A model generated the notes under the pieces. It saw only the letters and a program-made list of their open reading frames with translations, did no database searches and had not been told where the DNA came from. The position numbers and the translations under genes are program-made. Shown in pieces: positions 5,668 through 7,243 of a stretch of 7,243 nt of DNA (position 1 is its first letter; every line of letters begins with the position of its first letter). This DNA comes from Reyranella sp. (GTDB taxonomy: Bacteria > Pseudomonadota > Alphaproteobacteria > Reyranellales > Reyranellaceae). The DNA is taken from assembly GCA_004296815.1 (NCBI GenBank), contig SCVT01000454.1:1-7243 (forward strand), in the 5' to 3' direction.

Positions 5668-6651
5668 ATGCTGAAGCTCGCCCGGGCCGCCGCTGCGGCC
5701 GCACTCCTGCTCCTGGCCGTTCCCGCTTCGGCCCAGGCCCAAGCCCAGGAATGGCCGACCAAGCCGGTGACCATCTACATGGGCTTCCCGGCAGGCTCCG
5801 GCGTCGACGTCGTGGCGCGGCTGCTGCAGCCCTCGCTCGAGAAGACGCTCGGCCAGCGCCTGGTCATCGATTACAAGAGCGGCGCCGGCGGCAACGTCGC
5901 CTCCGAGACCGTCGCGCGCGCACCGGCCGACGGCTACACGTTCCTGCTGGGCACTGCCGCCACGCACGGCATCAACCCGGCGCTCTACAGCAAGCTGTCG
6001 TTCGACGTCGAAGCCGACTTCACGCCGATCACCACGCTGGCCGACATCCCCAACGTGCTGGCGATCAACCCCGAGGTGATCGACGCCAAGGACGTCCGCG
6101 ACTTCATCGCCAAGGTGAAGGCGGCACCCGGCAAGTACAGCTACGGCTCGACCGGCAACGGCACGGGCACGCATCTCGCCTTCGCCGCCTTCAACAAGCA
6201 GGCCGGCCTCGACATGGTGCACGTGCCCTACAAGGGCGGGCCGGACGCGACCGCCTCGCTGCTGAAGGGCGAGACCTGCTGCAGCTTCCCGCTGCTGCAG
6301 GCGATGCTGCAGCACGCCAAGTCGGGCAAGGTGCGGCTGCTCGGCGTCACGACGCCCAAGCGCGTCGCCGCCGTGCCCGACCTGCCGACCATCGCCGAGG
6401 CGGGCCTGCCTGGCTTCGAGAGCTACACCTGGTTCGCGATCTTCGCGCCCAAGGCGCTCGATCCGGCGATCGCCCAGAAGATGAACGCAGCACTCAAGAC
6501 CGCGCTCGAGGACCCCGAGATCGCGAAGAAGCTCATCGAGCTCGGCAACACGCCGCGTTACGAGACGCTGGAGCAGTTCAAGGCGACGGTGAAGCGCGAC
6601 CGCGCCAAGTGGGCCGAGGTCGTGAAGGCCGCCGGCGCCACGGTCGACTGA
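5668..6651 (+). CDS. Bug/TctC-family periplasmic solute-binding protein (tripartite tricarboxylate transporter type), copy 1
   Basis: A 327-residue exported protein, the usual length for Bug proteins. The signal peptide is clear: Lys3/Arg6, a hydrophobic core at 7-18, and a cleavage site after ASA (20-22) or one of the following alanines. The mature protein begins QEWPTKPVTI, then MGFPAGSGVDVVAR (38-51), SGAGGNVASE (71-80), ADGYTFLLGT (87-96), STGNGTGTHLAF (161-172) and VHVPYKGGPDA (184-194), all typical of the family. Bug proteins bind carboxylates such as tricarboxylates, amino acids, nicotinate or aromatic acids in the periplasm and pass them to TctA/TctB membrane proteins. No tctA or tctB is in the window, and many Bug genes are orphans. 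Adjacent cysteines at 204-205 lie near the ligand cleft. The gene follows the hydrolase by 10 bases and precedes a close paralogue by 23. Family assignment is secure; the ligand is unknown. Confidence 0.94.
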   Translation: MLKLARAAAAAALLLLAVPASAQAQAQEWPTKPVTIYMGFPAGSGVDVVARLLQPSLEKTLGQRLVIDYKSGAGGNVASETVARAPADGYTFLLGTAATHGINPALYSKLSFDVEADFTPITTLADIPNVLAINPEVIDAKDVRDFIAKVKAAPGKYSYGSTGNGTGTHLAFAAFNKQAGLDMVHVPYKGGPDATASLLKGETCCSFPLLQAMLQHAKSGKVRLLGVTTPKRVAAVPDLPTIAEAGLPGFESYTWFAIFAPKALDPAIAQKMNAALKTALEDPEIAKKLIELGNTPRYETLEQFKATVKRDRAKWAEVVKAAGATVD

Positions 6652-6662
6652 GGAAGAGGATT

Positions 6663-6668
6663 GGAGAG
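6663..6668 (+). promoter_or_regulatory. Ribosome binding site of the second Bug gene
   Basis: GGAGAG lies six bases before the ATG at 6675 and directly abuts another in-frame ATG at 6669. The arrangement mirrors the first Bug gene (purine hexamer, ATG, three bases, ATG), so I take the second ATG. An AGAGGA at 6655-6660 could instead serve the ATG at 6669. Confidence 0.6.
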
Positions 6669-6674
6669 ATGCTT

Positions 6675-7243
6675 ATGTTGAGATCGTTGCTGGGAGCCCT
6701 GGCTCTCGTTTCCGCGGCGGCATCGATGCCGTCGCCGGCCCACGCGCAGGTCGGCGACTGGCCGTCGCGGCCGATCACCATCGTCATGGGCTTCCCGCCC
6801 GGCGCCGGCACCGACGTGGTGGCGCGCGTGCTGCAGCCGCTGCTCGACAAGGCGCTCAACCAGCGCATCGTCATGGACTACAAGGCCGGCGCCGGCGGCA
6901 ACATCGCGTCGGAGTTCGTCGCGAAGGCCAAGCCCGACGGCTACACCTTCCTGCTGGGCACCGCCGGCACGCACGGCATCAATGCCGCGCTCTACAGCAA
7001 GCTGCCGTTCGACGTCGAGGGCGACTTCACGCCGGTCTCGACGTTGGTCGACGTCTCCAACGTGCTGATGATCAACCCCAAGGTGGTCGACGCCAAGGAC
7101 CTCAAGGACTTCATCGCCAAGGTGAAGGCCGCTCCCGGCAAGTTCAACTACGCTTCGACCGGCAACGGCGCCGGCACGCATCTCGCCTTCGCCGAGTTCA
7201 ACGCCAAGGCCGGCCTCGACATGGTCCACGTGCCCTACAAGGG
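6675..7243 (+). CDS. Bug/TctC-family periplasmic solute-binding protein, copy 2, 3'-truncated by the window end
   Basis: 189 complete codons are visible and the frame is open at the window end, so about 140 residues are missing if it has normal length. A signal peptide is clear: Arg3, hydrophobic residues 5-17, cleavage probably after AHA (22-24). The mature part begins QVGDWPSRPITI, then MGFPPGAGTDVVAR, AGAGGNIASE, PDGYTFLLGT and STGNGAGTHLAF, colinear and gap-free with copy 1. By hand count 121 of 163 aligned residues are identical (about 74%), with the signal peptides far more diverged. The two genes are a tandem duplication with a start-to-start period of 1007 bases. Differences fall at cleft-lining places such as SGVD versus GAGTD and TAATHG versus TAGTHG, so ligand preference may differ. 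Either the ATG at 6675 or the one at 6669 could be the start; the former gives ribosome-site spacing matching copy 1. Confidence 0.9.
   Translation, partial: MLRSLLGALALVSAAASMPSPAHAQVGDWPSRPITIVMGFPPGAGTDVVARVLQPLLDKALNQRIVMDYKAGAGGNIASEFVAKAKPDGYTFLLGTAGTHGINAALYSKLPFDVEGDFTPVSTLVDVSNVLMINPKVVDAKDLKDFIAKVKAAPGKFNYASTGNGAGTHLAFAEFNAKAGLDMVHVPYK

Noticed and set aside
4773..5774. Open minus-strand frame continuing the acyl-CoA dehydrogenase upstream for another 334 codons
   Set aside because: It is antisense to the hydrolase and the first Bug gene, has low-complexity Arg/Gly/Ala composition without domain motifs, and the dehydrogenase has a good ribosome site at 4780-4785 and a normal family length from 4772.
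5515..7229. Minus-strand frames opposite the two Bug genes (5515-6315 and 6558-7229), which resemble one another
   Set aside because: Their similarity only mirrors the tandem duplication of the plus-strand genes; composition is Val/Gly/Asp/Arg-rich without motifs.

Overview
The window is GC-rich, gene-dense bacterial DNA. Strong GC preference at third codon positions, short intergenic gaps and the gene families present (a COG4178-type ABC exporter/importer, a nitronate monooxygenase, a DUF3237 protein and two Bug/TctC solute-binding proteins) suggest a soil or water proteobacterium. An alphaproteobacterium of the Reyranella/Bradyrhizobium kind is my guess; Burkholderiales, also rich in Bug proteins, cannot be excluded. 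No rRNA, tRNA, CRISPR array, transposase or phage gene is visible.

Layout. Bases 1-567 (+) are the 3' end of an ABC transporter ATPase/permease gene. It converges, with a 4-base gap, on a gene for a 102-residue three-helix membrane protein (572-880, -). A 158-base divergent gap follows. Then comes an M48 zinc-metallopeptidase lipoprotein (1039-1848, +), whose stop codon overlaps that of the convergent nitronate monooxygenase (1845-2822, -). Upstream of the monooxygenase, on the same strand, lies a DUF3237 gene (2874-3356, -). A 249-base gap (3357-3605) holds a cluster of short palindromes built on GGACAT/ATGTCC. Beyond it is a full-length acyl-CoA dehydrogenase (3606-4772, -). Its start faces, across 39 bases, an alpha/beta hydrolase (4812-5657, +). 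The hydrolase is followed 10 bases later by a Bug-type periplasmic binding protein (5668-6651, +). A second, closely related Bug gene starts at 6675 and runs off the window end.

How the genes may work together. The right half looks like a carboxylate or ester utilisation neighbourhood. Two Bug proteins could capture an organic acid in the periplasm, the hydrolase could cleave an ester, lactone or thioester, and the dehydrogenase could oxidise an acyl-CoA. The DUF3237-monooxygenase pair may be an attached or separate flavin-oxidation module. The substrate cannot be read from the sequence. The left half (ABC transporter, small membrane protein, M48 peptidase) looks like ordinary envelope and housekeeping genes.

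I see no clearly new multi-gene system. The points most worth a second look are the GGACAT palindrome cluster at 3462-3604, the tandem Bug paralogues (about 74% identical by hand count), and the DUF3237-monooxygenase pairing.
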